A stretch of 64,000 nt of DNA from Corella eumyota (GCA_963082875.1 OY720103.1:4030001-4094000); one strand, 5' to 3'; numbered from the stretch's first letter, positions 1 to 12,479 are shown. Made by a program: numbers and translations. The notes: a model not told the origin generated them from the sequence alone.

Positions 1-1129
1 AAGTAATTATGTTATTAATACATTTTCTTTTATTCTGCTTGGCGCGTGTATTTAATTAAGGAATCGGAAGGCTAGTTAAAGGTCGACCTATCTAGGTTAC
101 TTGATATATTAAAAAGTAAAAACATCCCTGATTTAGTATAAGAGAAACAGACAGAAGTATTTAAGAATTTAAAATATAATTTGGGTAATTCAATTAAGAT
201 TAAACTTTTAATAAGAGAGAATTGTTTGAAAAAAAAATATTAATTTGTTGCGATAACATAGAGTAACATACACCCAGAATTTTTAATAACTTTTCAAAAA
301 AATCAGATTTTAAACCTTACTACTAGTTTAATCTGTTCATTTCAGCAGTAAGTTGTGTTAAAGCCCCATTGTAACGAGTTTAAAAGGCAATTTTGGCGTT
401 TACGACAATGAGAAGGCGGAATTAAATTCCAGGGTTGTTTATTTAAAAACAAGTAAGTGAATGGGAAAAGTTAGCGCAGAAAGCCGTGGTGCTTTAAAGC
501 CCGGGCGATAGATTTAAAGTGACAAGCCTACGACATGATGTATTAAAAGTAATTTTAAATGGAAAAAATCAGCAAAAATCACAAAGTTATTTAAATGCCC
601 TTTAGTTCAAATTTAGGTTAAAAGTTAGGCCAGACTTCACAGAAAATCTCTTTATAATAACCCTAAATTTAAGAGATTTTACAAAAATATTTAACATAAG
701 GTAGTAATAGCAGTCCATGCAGCTATATATATACAAAATTTCCAATATTAATTCGATAAGTTATTTTAAAGAGTTAAGTTCAAATGCTGCTGATAAATTA
801 TAGTTTTTAAATTCAAGCACCCACTTCAGACAGGTATAAAGGCGTCCAGTAATTAATTAAAGCTTTAATGATAACAACCACAAGCACTAACCTCTCACGA
901 GATACTAAAAACCTAGTAAAATCACGCTAATTTTTAAGCACAAGCAAAGAACGCAGCTAATTTTACACATACACTTATATCCTACAGATATTCTTATATT
1001 TTTTAACTTCAAATTTATCGAAAAAAAATAAATTTTACTTTGAACTAATTTAATAAGCACGCAAGGAACAGATATCTATAATAAGAAGATACCTAGTTTG
1101 GTAATGCGTTAAAGTGCCTATATATATAT

Positions 1130-1165
<36 letters not shown>

Positions 1166-1224
1166 TTGGTAGGTATTTTATGTATCTGTTAACGTGCTAA
1201 ATTGTCATTTAATTTAACTTACAG
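1..1224. other. Non-coding sequence upstream of first exon seen
   Basis: AT-rich sequence with no exon I can support. The first recognisable exon at 1225 begins with two bases that complete a codon, so at least one coding exon lies upstream. I could not place it here: the few donor-like sites, such as the one near 452, are preceded by stop codons. A dinucleotide TA tract lies at about 1119-1164. This is probably intron and possibly promoter of the gene that follows. Confidence 0.5.
1119..1164. repeat. (TA)n microsatellite
   Basis: A nearly pure TA dinucleotide run of about 46 bases, broken by one short TTG interruption near its left end. It lies about 60 bases before the acceptor of the first exon seen. 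Confidence 0.9.
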
Positions 1225-3893
1225 ATTCGGAAAAGGAAAATAAAGATCTCGGATCTAGAGGACGACTGCCCTCCTTAACATCTTCCTTGTCATCAAAATC
1301 AAGTAAATCACCCCCTCAGTCCCCCAAAACACCCCCCAAAAGTGTGACCCCAACTAAATCACCCAGTCCAACTCCTTCAAGTAAATCAGAGGCTCATTCA
1401 GTTAAATCTGAAAGCTCCTCCCATAAAAGTGTTACACCACCCCCTAAAAGTGCTACCCCAACCCCTAGAAGTGTTACCCCTCCACTTAAGACCCCCACAC
1501 CACCCCCTAAAAGTGCTACACTGCCCCCAAAAACTCCAGAAGCTAGTCAAAGGGTAAGTTAAAAATAATATATCTATAGTTATAAACAAAATCTAAAAAA
1601 TTTTACTTCTTTTTATTCTTAGCCATCTTCCAGATCTTCCCAATCCTCCAGCAGCAGCAGCAGCAGCAGCAGTTCTGAGTCTGAAAAAGAAGAACCAACC
1701 AAGGAAGAGAAACGTGAGATCCCAAAAATTGTCATCCCAAGTACGAAAGAAACAAAAACTCCGATATCTTCTCCGAACAGAAAGCTAAGCAAACCAGGAA
1801 GTTCAGATCGATTAAAAGTTAATTCGAAAATGAAATCGCCAAGTCCATTAAATGGTAAAACCCTCAAAAAAAGATTTTAATATTAGCTTTTATAAGACGA
1901 AATTTATAAAAAAACAAATTTTTTTATAGTTAAATAAATTTATAGAACATAACTTAAATTTATACAACATAAATATCCGACAGCGTGGTGTAGTGGTAAG
2001 AACACTTGCTACACCACACATGAGGTCGTGAGTTCAATTCCCACTGATCTCATGCTGTAGCACCCTTGAGTAAGGAGCTATAAACGGTATGAACTCCTGC
2101 TGAGCCAGCACTTAATCAGCAGCAATTATAGTCTCTATAATATCCCAAACTGCCACAGGCAACTCGAGACTGGGTCGGAGTAACTTATGTTACTCTATGT
2201 TTAAGTCGCGCATTCGACTTTCCCACATCGAGGATAAAGATATAAAAAAAAAAAAAATTAAACTTAAAAAAACTTGCAAAAAAATTTAATTTTCTTTAAG
2301 ATGATGTTTTTGATTCCAATACGCGAGCGAACTCAAGAACACCAAAAAGTGCCAGATTTAAACCATCCCAGAGCTCAGAAGAACCAGTTGAAAGCGAACT
2401 ACATATTATGAAATATAGGTAAGTCAATTACAAAGAAATATTTTCAATTTTTAATAGAATATTTAATGTATGCCTTATAAAACTTGGTTAAATATACTTA
2501 GTGATATATTTGTTTAACAGAGTATTTTGTAAATTGAAAGTTAAGGTAATTCTTACCAAACAAATAAACACACTTTAAAGCACAAGCCCTTTAATCAAAT
2601 ATTAACTTACTTACATACTAAATAAATTCTACCACAAATAATAATTTGAATAAATTATCTTACAGAAATACCCGCTCTGCCCCAGCCCGACCTCGTGGTT
2701 TCTATGCAGAAAGTTCAAACCTAGCTTTTCTTAAAAGAGAATGTGACAAGATAGAAAGAAGTATGAAAAGGACGGCAAAAACTAGCCTAGGAAGGAGACC
2801 AAAAATGTAAAAACAATTTAACAAGCTGTTTCATAAATTTATCAATTTAAAAAATTTTTTCCCCAAAAAATTTAAAATTTTTTAACCTAACATTTTTTTA
2901 TTTATTTTTAATTAGAAAACCTTACAAACCGTTTACCTGGAACAGCTTGGCCCCCTATTACAACACAGATACACTTCGTTACATGATCCACATGCCTGTA
3001 ACAGTAAGAAGAGGATATAACACAAGAGCTACAGCTTCTGGGATGGTAGACCCTGAAGTTTCATGGAAAATGGATCAGTAAGAGAATCACTTGACTTAAA
3101 AATAGAAAAGAATTACGAAATAATAATGATTGTAATTTTGTGTTTATACAGTTGCTTAACACCTATGACACCGTCGAGACCAGAATTATATAGACAACAT
3201 TACTCTAAACGCAGGTAGAATATATATGTTATTGTGTAAATCATCAAAATCTGGCAAATCCCCTCTCAGTCTCCTAACCCCCCCCCCCCCTTAGAAGTGT
3301 GACTCCAACAAAATCACAAGGTCCGACTCTTTAAGTGAATCTAATGCTTGTTATGTAAAATCAGAAAGCTCCTATGATAAAAGTATTAAACCGCCCCCTA
3401 AAAGAACTCGATCAGTAATTTACCTTAACAAAAAGCATATTTTTAAAAAGACAATCAGTTTTAATAAATACACATCTTAAATTAACATAGCAATCGAAAA
3501 GTAATAAATGTTCAAGTACTTACCTTGTTTTTAATGGGATTGTATTTTTGATAGAACGCAATCTGCAATGCCACGTTTAACTTCTGAACAAAACGTTTTG
3601 ACTCCCCGCTTCCCAAAGGTCACTCCAGCGGCTTTTGAAGAACCAAAAAGGTAATATATTAAAAAAAATAAAATTATTTTTATCATAAATATTTATAAGC
3701 TAATGTGGCAAAAATATTTCAAACTGTCAAAGCAAACTCGAAACTGGGTTGGTGTAACTAAAGTTTAGGCCATAATTTCAGCCTTTTCACATTAGGTAAA
3801 AACATATACAATAAATCTAAACTTGGCTCATTTACTTTTAGGAAAAATAGTGGCAGAAATTCAAGTTTAAAGAAAGTAGATCCGGTATGCTGA
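1225..3893 (+). CDS. Ser/Pro/Lys-rich protein of unknown function (5' partial)
   Basis: Eight exons join in one frame: 1225-1553, 1623-1854, 2301-2418, 2666-2806, 2916-3077, 3152-3214, 3555-3650 and 3842-3893, ending in TGA. All introns are GT-AG and the phases agree, giving 396 residues plus a missing N terminus. The first part has many repeats of the form TPPPKSAT with Ser-Pro sites, then a poly-Ser run and an acidic/basic stretch. It is low complexity and likely disordered and phosphorylated. The C-terminal half (from about residue 260) is more ordered and aromatic, including FTWNSLAPYYNTDTLRYMI. I do not recognise the family. A microtubule- or cilium-associated protein is a guess only. 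A decayed copy of the first exon lies in the intron at 3215-3554, and a SINE lies in the intron at 1855-2300. Confidence 0.7.
1978..2259 (+). repeat. tRNA-derived SINE, family A, near full-length
   Basis: The head has a polymerase III A box (TGGTGTAGTGG, 1986-1996) and B box (AGTTCAATTCC, 2031-2041), as in a tRNA. A body of about 190 bases with no tRNA similarity follows, then a tail ending in a run of A. The same sequence recurs in both orientations at about 5.2, 13.1, 17.9, 19.6, 24.4, 36.7, 41.9, 59.7 and 60.0 kb. This copy is one of the best preserved and lies in an intron of the unknown gene. Confidence 0.85.
3241..3405 (+). repeat. Decayed intronic copy of the gene's own repetitive exon
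   Basis: This stretch aligns over about 165 bases with 1290-1454, part of the exon at 1225-1553. Shared runs include CCCCTCAGTC, AGAAAGCTCC and CCCCCTAAAAG. It contains a long C run and many substitutions and has no clear splice sites, so I read it as a non-coding remnant of an internal duplication within the gene. Confidence 0.75.
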
Positions 3894-4410
3894 TTATATT
3901 GTAGTTTAAATCGTACTGCACTTATTATTACTGTCAACTTTTGTTGTAATATGCATTTATATATCGCTTTTAATAAAAGTTTATTATAGTTTTTGCTAAA
4001 AAAAATTTCAAATATTTTAACTTAAAAAATATATATTTAAATATTTTTGCTTTAAAAAATATTTTAGATATAAAGTTTAACAAAAATTTAAATAGGATAT
4101 CTAAAAAATACTACTGCAACATATATAACACAGTGACAAAAAAATAACAGTGATTTAAAAATCTCAACTTAAAAAAATGAAATAACATGTGCTATAAAAT
4201 AAAAATACAGTGTTTCCATTAACATAAAATAAAACAGACTGCATGCAGTACAAACTAAAAACTGATAAGGCAAGTTAAAATAATGATAAATAATAAAAAA
4301 GTGCGCTAACATAAAAAAACTAAACTGAAATATATGATGCTATAAAAAAACTAAAAAAAATAATAATAAAATCACTACAAATAATAATAACTACAATAAC
4401 AATTGTGTGT
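3894..4410. other. Convergent 3' intergenic stretch
   Basis: AT-rich sequence between the stop of the unknown plus-strand gene and the stop of the minus-strand WD40 gene. It should hold both 3' UTRs. I see no coding sequence or structured element. Confidence 0.5.
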
Positions 4411-7034
4411 TTACTGTTCAACTTCGTTGTTTTCTTGTTGTTGTTGTGGTGGTTGAGGTTTTTGTTTAAAAACAGCTGCCCCTGAGGAGATGAGTTTGTT
4501 GTCAGATGAAAAGGAACAGGTCGAAGCAAGGTCGGTTTTCGCTGCCAGAACTTTAATACAACTGCCGTCGAAAACATTCCATAGTCGAACCTAACAAAAA
4601 ATTAAAGTCATTTTTTTAAAATTAAAAATAAAAATTAACTTGAAATCTTAGCTAAAGTTAAAGGTTTAATTACTACACACTTAAAAGTTCGGTAATGTGA
4701 TCTAATGGTTATGGCATCAGACTACAAGCCAAAGGATTTTAAGTTTAAGCCACACCAATGCCACACTATTTGCCTTTGAGCCAGGCTTTTACAGATTGCT
4801 TAAAACATGTCACAACTGCATATCCTCACCCAAGAAAAAAAAGGTAAAAAACTATACATTTAAATGCCTAGTATAGTAAAGTCTTATAATATAGGCTTTA
4901 CTACTAACAAACTTTTGACTTTGAATATAATCTGAATAAGTAAACTAACTGTATCATCATCTGCGTTCGAAGCAAGTTGTCTTGAATCATGTGAAAAAGT
5001 GACAGATTTAACCCACCCAGTGTGACCCTGAAATTTTCTAATTATAACCCCTCTTTCTGGGTTCCATAATATCACTGTTTTGTCCCAGGACCCAGAAGCC
5101 TATAAATAAAAAAAACATTTGTACATTTAATACTAAATTATATTTGTTACAAAACTTATAATAAAAAGTTTATTTTACATTTACTTAGCCTTAATGTGGA
5201 AAGGTCAACTTTACAACTTAAACATACAGTAACATCACTAACCCTGATCAAGTCTTAAGTTACCTATGGCAGTCTTAGATAATAAATTATATTTAATATA
5301 GCCCTTATTACTGGGGGCTACAGCATGAGAGCGGCGGAGATCAAACCCAGGACCTCATGTCCTTACAAAGTCACAAAGCCAATCTTTTAATTATACATTT
5401 TTTAACATTTAATAGTTAGTGAGATATAAGAGTTTAAAGTTAGAAAGTCACTGACTGGAATGTGTGGTTTAATGATTCCTTTAACTTTTTTATAAAACAA
5501 AAATCTTCAATATACAACTGACTTACCAATAGACCAACTTTGGAAAAAGCCACTGTTTGAACGTTACCAGTATGTCCTTTTAAAGCTACAACATACACAT
5601 TATAACCTGGGATCTTTTCATGTTTTCTAAGCAGCCATTTTGAATTGTCGCAAGTTTCTAAAACAATTAAAACATCATTTAAAGTCAATTTAATTTCTTT
5701 ATTTTTAAGAGAATGAGTACCATTACAGCCAACTTGTCAATAGTCCGCTCAAGCAGAAATCTGATGGTGAAATATTAAAAAACTAAACCACATTTACCTT
5801 TGGCAGTTGGTTTCAGGTTCCATACTTTAACATTATAATCCCATCCTCCACTGGCAATATGTTGATCGTTGAAAGAAAAACAACAAGTCTTAACACAAGA
5901 TTGGTGGCCCTCCAATTTGTACAGCATTTCTCCTGACTGGGTAAATGAAAATATAAGTAAAGATTTAAATAGAAAAAAAAAGTTTAAATTTTTTATTTGA
6001 GAATGGTAAAATGTTGTGCCAACCTTGGTGGTCCATACGATAAGGGTTTTATCCCATGATGTGGAACATAAAAGGTCTCCGTTGTGAGAAAATCGAACAC
6101 ATTCTACACATTTCTTATGTCCTAACGACATTCAAAATAAATTACTTTAAAAATTAAATTAAAAAAAAACAAACAGAAAATTAATATAGATTTAATTATA
6201 GCCCCATATTTTAACTTTTTAACTCATCAATGACATCATTGACAGCAACAATTTAAACAATAAAATTAGCAACATAATGTATTAAAATATAATATGATAA
6301 TTAAACATTTTTCCTTGAACTTACCCAATAATACCTTTACACATCTTACTGCAGACGTTTCCCATAGCCTTTAAAAAATAAATTTGTTAAAAAAACATTT
6401 ACTTTTAACTTGCAAAATGTCCTGAAAAAATTAATTTTTTTACCTTACTGTTGTGTCATAAGAACCACTTGCCAAATATTTACAATCAGGGGTAAAAGAA
6501 CAAGAATTGACCGGTCCACCATGGCCCACCAGTTCACATAACCTTTTCTGTTTTGCAACATTCCAAACAATTAATCTCCAGTCATCTGAGGCCGTCACTA
6601 GAAGCTGATAATCCTCAGAAAATGCGCAAGCATTGACCTAAAATAACATAAGACCAATTAAAAGGTGCCAAAAAAAATTAATATACCGAAAAAAAGTCCT
6701 TAAATATCCTGTCATGAAAAATTACTATATTAATATAACAGTTCAGTAGTGTGGTATACTGGTCAAGGCATCAAACTACAAGCCGTAAGGTATCGTGTTC
6801 AAGCCGCACCATAGCCACACTATTAACCCTCGAGCCCTGCACTACTAATAGCTTTAAAAACACACCCAGATTGTAAACCCTCCTACCCAAAAAAATTTAA
6901 AACCTATCACTATAAGTTTATATGGATAAAAAAATAAAAAGGGTAGTGTTACACCACAAAAAATACAACCTTACCTCCCCCTTGTGGCCGGCATAAATCT
7001 TCACATTTATGTCATCATCCTTATTTTCATCCAT
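4411..7034 (-). CDS. wdr38: WD40-repeat protein, WDR38-like
   Basis: Eight exons on the minus strand: 7034-6975, 6637-6444, 6368-6325, 6121-6024, 5936-5798, 5657-5527, 5099-4950 and 4590-4411. They sum to 996 bases, or 331 residues. The product is almost entirely WD40 blades, each with a GH near the start and a WD-like end (DDWRLIVWN, DTTVRLWE, DKTLIVWT, DYNVKVWN, DKTVILWN, DDTVRLWN). The order and wording of the later repeats resemble human WDR38, whose cellular role is poorly known. WD40 propellers usually act as protein-binding scaffolds. A short Gln/Pro-rich tail follows the last blade. A 60-base leader runs from an acceptor at 7095-7096 to the ATG. The introns carry two family-B SINEs and one family-A SINE. 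Orthology to WDR38 rather than another WD40 protein is likely but not proven. Confidence 0.85.
4689..4845 (+). repeat. tRNA-derived SINE, family B
   Basis: About 155 bases that match a second copy at 6740-6895 throughout: a tRNA-like head with A-box and B-box-like positions, the phrase CATCAGACTACAAGCC, a short body and an A-rich tail. It differs in sequence from family A. It lies in an intron of the WD40 gene, antisense to it. Confidence 0.7.
5186..5395 (-). repeat. Degraded family-A SINE
   Basis: In reverse orientation this shows the family-A order: tail end (ATCCTCGATGTGG-like, here TTAATGTGG), body, then the tRNA-derived head with AAACCCAGGACCTCATG. Many substitutions suggest an old insertion. 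It lies in a WD40-gene intron. Confidence 0.6.
6740..6895 (+). repeat. tRNA-derived SINE, family B
   Basis: Second copy of the element at 4689-4845, with a better B box (GTTCAAGCC) and an A-rich 3' end. It lies in intron 1 of the WD40 gene in the same orientation as the other copy. Confidence 0.7.
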
Positions 7035-7402
7035 TTTAATTCCAATATTATCGATGATGACATAAATTTAAACACAATTAAAACACCTTAACACCTGCAC
7101 AATCAAAAACATGATCAAAAAAAATCATTTAAATGAGTCACAAAAAATGCATTAACAATTCAATAACACAACTTTTTTCGCAAACTTTGAGTAAAATTGA
7201 CAATTAACCATCATTTTTAAAAATTTTACACCAATAAAAAAACACATTAATAACTAGCAGCAATCTATTATATGCAGCATGGCACAAAAAAAGTTTAAAA
7301 ATGATCTAGAAATTTTGCTACTGTTAGCACCATTTGGCAGTGGATAATGATTTTAATTGTGCATTTTTAACTGAAAAATTTTAAATTTTAGAGAATGTCA
7401 GT
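7035..7402 (-). other. Intergenic spacer between RRS1 and the WD40 gene
   Basis: 368 bases separate two genes on the same strand. A good 3' splice acceptor (GATTGTGCAG) ends at 7095, giving a 60-base leader to the WD40 start codon. No matching donor is evident close by, so it could serve trans-splicing or a cis 5' UTR intron. Confidence 0.45.
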
Positions 7403-9833
7403 TTATCTTTTGCCTCTTCTACCACGAGTGAAAACCGTCTTTTTTCCCCCCTTTCCACCTTTTACTTTTTTCGATGACCCCTTCTTTTGACTTGATTTAC
7501 TAAAAAAAGTCAAGTTTTAGTTATTTTTCACAATTTTTTTCACTTATATATATATATAAACATATTATCTAAGGCAAAAAATATAAGTTTCTTTGTTAAA
7601 ACTCACCTGGTATTTTGAGTTTTGTTTTCTTTATTTACAGCCTACAAAAAAGTAAACAAATAGAATAAAATTTCTTAAAAAAAATCTAAAAATTTGTAAA
7701 ACATTTAAAATAAACAGTACTACTGTAACTTAATTTCTATACCTTATTAACATCCATTTTAGGAGTTTTCTTGAAAAGTCGATTTAAAATTTCTAACTGT
7801 TGAGATTTTTCGTTTTTGTTCCCGATGACAGGTTGAAACTAAAAGAAAATAAAAATTAAAAAAAGTCCAATTCTGAACAGCATACTTTCTTTTCCATTTA
7901 TTCCACTTACCTTTCGTTTCTTTCCTTCTCTTTTGATTAAATCTTCATTTTTCTAAAAAATAATTTTAAAACAATAAGGCTAAAGAAAATAACGTATAGT
8001 AACAACCAATAAGAATTAAAATTTAAACTTACTAAATTTCCTTCAAATCTTCCCAGAGAAGCAGTTGATCGTTTGGCTAAGTTAAAAGCTGAATCAAGCT
8101 AAAATACAAAAACTATTGTAAATATTAATAAAAACTCCAAAAAGTTTATTTTAAATGAAACATAAGATTTACTAGAAGCGGCAATACACTTAACAATTGC
8201 GCAAGTTTATTAAGACTGCTTTAAAATAGGTACAGCTAACTTTTAATAACTATTTGCAGTTACAAATCATTATATAATGGAGCTTAGTGGATGATATGTC
8301 CAGTTTATAGCCCTACAAATAAATAAAACTGCCTATTGTAGAGCACAGGTAAACTATCACAGGCAATTATTAGTTGAGAGTTGTAACCATCTTTCAACAA
8401 ATAAAATCCCATTGACAGGACCATTAACTAGATGTTAGTTTAGTTAACCTGCTCATTAGAAGTCTTTGCACCAGGCATTGCAGTGGTTCCAACACCTGGT
8501 ACTTTCTTTCCTGTTCGTCGAGCGATGTTTCTTAACCTCTGCAACTCATTCTTGGCCACCCTTTCTTTCTTGGCTTTTAATTTCTTCTCAAATTGATCTT
8601 CATTTGGATCTAATAAAAAATGAATATTTAATATAAACAATTATATATAGAGTTATGCTTAACAAATAGCTAAGTTATATTTCCCGTAACTAGACAGGCA
8701 TATTTAAATAAAAATATATATATATACATAATTTTAATTTTATGAGTACTAGATTAAAGACAGAAAAACAAATAAGACTTACCAACATTCTTAGGAACCT
8801 CTAGAACCCATTCCTTAGTGTCGTCATTAGCTCGCTTGTAACCCCATCTCGGCTTCCAAGACTACAAAAATTTTTACAATAAAAAGAATAAATCAGGCTA
8901 CCAAAAATTAATACAAATTTCGCATTTTACTAAAACAAATATAAAATTGACAAAGTACCTGTGATTTGTCATCCCATAACATTTTTGACTTCTTGCGATT
9001 CTTTATTCCCTTCAATCTTGCATACTCTTCCCATTTCGACTTTGGTTTTGCTTTTGGAATCATTTTTTCTCGAGGTAAAATGGTTGTAGGTGCCGACAAC
9101 TAAATTTAAAATAAAATTAATTTTACTCTGCTTTAATTTGTTAGAATATTATTCTTAAATAAACATACCTTGGCAACTACGGTATCTTGAACTCTTTCAA
9201 TAGGAAGCTAAAAACAACAAAAAAATCATATAAAAAGTCAATAGGCATATTTTTATTTATAAATTTAGAATAGTGAACATTTATTGATATTTTTGTTTTT
9301 ACCTGCCATATTTGGTTGAATAATAGTTGTGTGTTGTCTCTTGTTAGGGATTTTAAATATTCTGCTTTTGAACTAAAAATAATAAACATTAAAGCTGTTA
9401 AACTTACAGTAAATAAGAGACTGACAGTGCAAAAGAAAGTATAGCTATACTACAATAAAATCAAAAAACCCTTAGATAAAAAATTAAAAGATTCAAAAAT
9501 CCAAAACCACGTGTTTGTATAAAAAATCGGAGAATGGCAATATATTCTTAATTAAAAAAATCTAAAATATAGCCTATTTAACAATTTTATTATAAATTTA
9601 CGTTAAGTAGTCTACTAGTATGACAGAATTTGCAAATTTTAAAACTGCTAAAACACAAATAAGTTTTGAACAAACCTGTTTAGCTGGTCATCGTTTAACG
9701 GATTCGCATCAACAGCCGTTAAATTTCCGACATCAAACTCCAAATCAACGTCTTTATGAACCAATGTCGACTTAATATTCTCCTCTTCTTGCTTCTGAAT
9801 GTTTTTAAGAATAGTAGCTGCCTTTACAGCCAT
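7403..9833 (-). CDS. rrs1: Ribosome biogenesis regulatory protein RRS1
   Basis: Eleven short exons: 9833-9676, 9372-9303, 9207-9169, 9099-8959, 8861-8783, 8609-8449, 8098-8033, 7952-7911, 7838-7743, 7641-7607 and 7499-7403. Total 984 bases, 327 residues (human RRS1 has 365). The RRS1 core is clear: a DVGNL-type N terminus, LPREKMIPKAKPKSKWEEYA, the WDDKSQSWKPRWGYKRAND block, and a Lys/Arg-rich C terminus ending in GRRGKR that probably acts as a nucleolar signal. RRS1 works with RPF2 to load the 5S RNP into the pre-60S ribosome. Another 60S assembly gene, RPF1, lies 24 kb away in the same window. The human gene is a single exon, so eleven exons here is notable. Confidence 0.93.
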
Positions 9834-10393
9834 TTTTATGCGTTAATTAGGTTCTAATTATGACAAAATGGCTTAGGCTAACAACGAAAAATTTTACGAA
9901 ACCTGAAGTCGTCAACTCGTGTGCTCTACACGTTCATTGTAAAAGTAAGTTAACTTTAACACGATAAGTCGGGAAGTAAAGACGTCAAACTTAAATGGGT
10001 AAACCGATTTGTCCTCATACTGTCCAGTCCTACAAATATTGGTAATAAAAAACAATTTTGCACATATATTGGTATTCTTAAATGCTTTTATTACAAAAAA
10101 ATACAAAACTAAAAGCTATGTCAAATAACTACAACAATCAAAAAGAACATTTAAGGCAAAATATTAAAGAAATAGGCTCTCAACTATTTATAATAATCCG
10201 CAGTTAGGAATGTATGCAGCAGTTGAGGTAAAGAATAATCGAAAACAGAACCTTACAAAGTCCCGTAAAAGTGGGAACTTAGGATAAAACAAAAATGATT
10301 CAGATTAAACAATAAACTAAGAAATAACTTGCAAAACGCTTTGTTGAAATACCAAGAAGGCTACTGTTAAAAAAAAATTGTTTGATGAAATTT
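9834..10393. other. Intergenic region between PPP2R3C and RRS1
   Basis: About 560 bases between the PPP2R3C stop and the RRS1 start codon. It should hold the PPP2R3C 3' UTR and the RRS1 promoter or leader. A weak acceptor (TAATTAG) ends at 9854, 20 bases before the RRS1 ATG. I see nothing else. Confidence 0.4.
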
Positions 10394-12479
10394 TTATACA
10401 TCGTCGTCCATTCCAGAGTCAACAACCAGCACCTCTCTGTTCTCATAAGTCCAAAAACCATTTAAATCAATAAGTATATTTGTTACGATTTCACCTTGGC
10501 CGCTATTGATAAGGTCCTTAAAGCGAAAAAACAAAAAAAATAAAATGCCTGTTTATAATTCACAAGTAATATTTTTTAACTCTTTCTTAGAAATTACCTG
10601 TAATGTAATGTGCAGAGGGTCAGCAGGCTTGATCATATCAAATATTTCATCTTTCACATCAGCAAACGACACCGGCTCTTGACCATGCATTTTCATCATT
10701 TCCTAAAAAGTAATACAAAAAAATTAAGACTTAAATTTTATAAAAAAAACGCATTCTATCACATAAATTTACAAAAAACTTTAATGTTAATAAAAACTGA
10801 CTTGTATAGCTCGGAAGAAGTAGTTTAACGCAAATACATTTAAGTCATATAAATTTACAAAAAATTTTTATGTTAATAAAAACTGACTTGTATAGCTCGG
10901 AAGAAGTAGTTTAAGGCAAAAACATTTAAGTATCCACGATTTTGTACATCTAGAAGTTTAAACAGGTATTGTAATGCAGCCGCTTCTTTTCGATTCTCCA
11001 TTGCAAGCACAAAATCAAGATAGGTTTTGTAATCCATTTCCCCATCGTATGTTAAACATTCCTGTTAAAAAATTGATAAAAAATATTAATATATATTTAA
11101 GTAAAATTTTATTTTGCTACTAAATAAAAAACACTGTATATATTTTAATTTTTACACTTAATATAAAGAACTGGTCTAAATCAATATCAATAGAAACCAG
11201 TTTATTTGTGGTTGTTTCTTTGACATACTACACACAATATAGGTCATGTTTAAATATAGAACACAACAACAACAACAATACTAATATGTTTACCTGGAAT
11301 ACGCGGTCTAAAAATATCTTGGTCAAAGTGCCAGTTCCATATCTAAAAAAAAATCAAAATAACTTTAAGTTTCTTTTAAATAAAAATCATAAAAAGACTA
11401 TACAAAAAATAATTAAAAAACCTTTAATATATATATATATATTAAAAATAATAATTTGATTTTTACCTTGACAGTTCTTCTTTGCTTAACATTCCATTGT
11501 GATCTCGATCAAGATTTAAATATTGTCCGTAAACTCTTAACGCAGAGGGAGCGGAGAACCAGTTAGCCTCCTGCACATCCTTCGATAGATCTTCATCTCT
11601 CAACTCCAGAAGATCATCCAAAAATCCACAGGCAAGGATATCAAGAATCTTAATTTTTCCAGTCCTTAAAGGATCAAGAAAAAAGAAGAACTTTCGAACG
11701 CCAGTACAAACATAAAATGAGTAAAATGATCGCTCTAAGCCATCCAGTTGAGGCAAGGTTGGGATTAATTCCAAAATGTAATTTTCCAAATCAGCTTCTC
11801 GAAGGTAACCCTGTCCAGCAACGTCATATAAACTTAACCCAATTCTTGTTTGGTGTAACCATACTTTGCGCATCACATAATTAAAAAACTGTAAAATTGA
11901 TATTCGTCCCAGAGGATCTTTCTGATACAATTTCGCAAAAATGACACTGGTGAAAAAGGGTTGGCATTTTGTGCCCGACTGTTCACCAACTCTTAAATAG
12001 TCCTCATAGTTAATCATCTGTTCCTCGTCTCTTAGAGGAGGAGTGTGATGTTTATCGAGTAAAAACCATAGGTTTTGTAGCTCTTCATTGTCGAGTAGTT
12101 CTCTGCTTTTTCTTTGTAAGAAAACCGCTCGAGATTCCTCACGCAATTTTTGCAACAACACTTCATCGTCATTGGGCAACCTAATATTAAAAAAATGATT
12201 TTTAATTATTTTACTACAAGTTACATAGATTTAAATGCCAAGAATAAAGTGCAAAAGCCTTGGGTTAAATGGTAGGCTTAATATAAAGGCAACGTACCTG
12301 TAATAGAATTTTGGAATTTGCTTGTACGTCGAACTTTTTTTCAGTTTTTCGCTGTTCCACTCCTGATAATATTTCTTAAATATTTCCATTTCATCTTGTT
12401 TAGGAATTAGTTTTGACCCACTAGCTATACTTAAATTAGGATCAGCGTTGAATTTGCGCAATTTGCTCTTCCAATCCAT
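10394..12479 (-). CDS. ppp2r3c: PP2A regulatory subunit B'' gamma (PPP2R3C / G5PR)
   Basis: Six exons: 12479-12298, 12180-11467, 11342-11294, 11061-10888, 10702-10598 and 10516-10394. Sum 1347 bases, 448 residues (human 453). The large second exon encodes the conserved B''-type core, with FFTSVIFAKLYQKDPLGRIS and an EF-hand-like loop in LDRDHNGMLSKEEL. A second such region follows near VQNRGYLN. The protein targets protein phosphatase 2A and PP5 and binds GANP in vertebrates. It is Ca-binding-fold based and acts in cytoplasm and nucleus. The start lies 387 bases from the divergent UMAD1 start. The intron after exon 4 carries an 86-bp tandem duplication that copies the end of exon 4 and its donor site. 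Confidence 0.95.
10761..10932. repeat. 86-bp tandem duplication across an exon-intron border
   Basis: Two adjacent units, 10761-10846 and 10847-10932, are nearly identical. The right unit contains the true 3' end of PPP2R3C exon 4 (10888 upward) and its donor. The left unit, inside the intron, repeats the same 14 codons and donor. The exonic parts differ at two third-codon positions only, both synonymous (Val and Ala). Confidence 0.9.

Noticed and set aside
1398-1867. Minus-strand open frames over the Ser/Pro-rich exons
   Set aside because: They mirror the low-complexity repeats of the plus-strand gene, giving Trp/Gly- and Leu-rich shadows with no gene features.
1978-2055. tRNA-like sequences with good A and B boxes at 1978, 19607, 24540 and 36940
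   Set aside because: Each continues into the shared SINE body and occurs repeatedly in introns. They are SINE heads, not tRNA genes.
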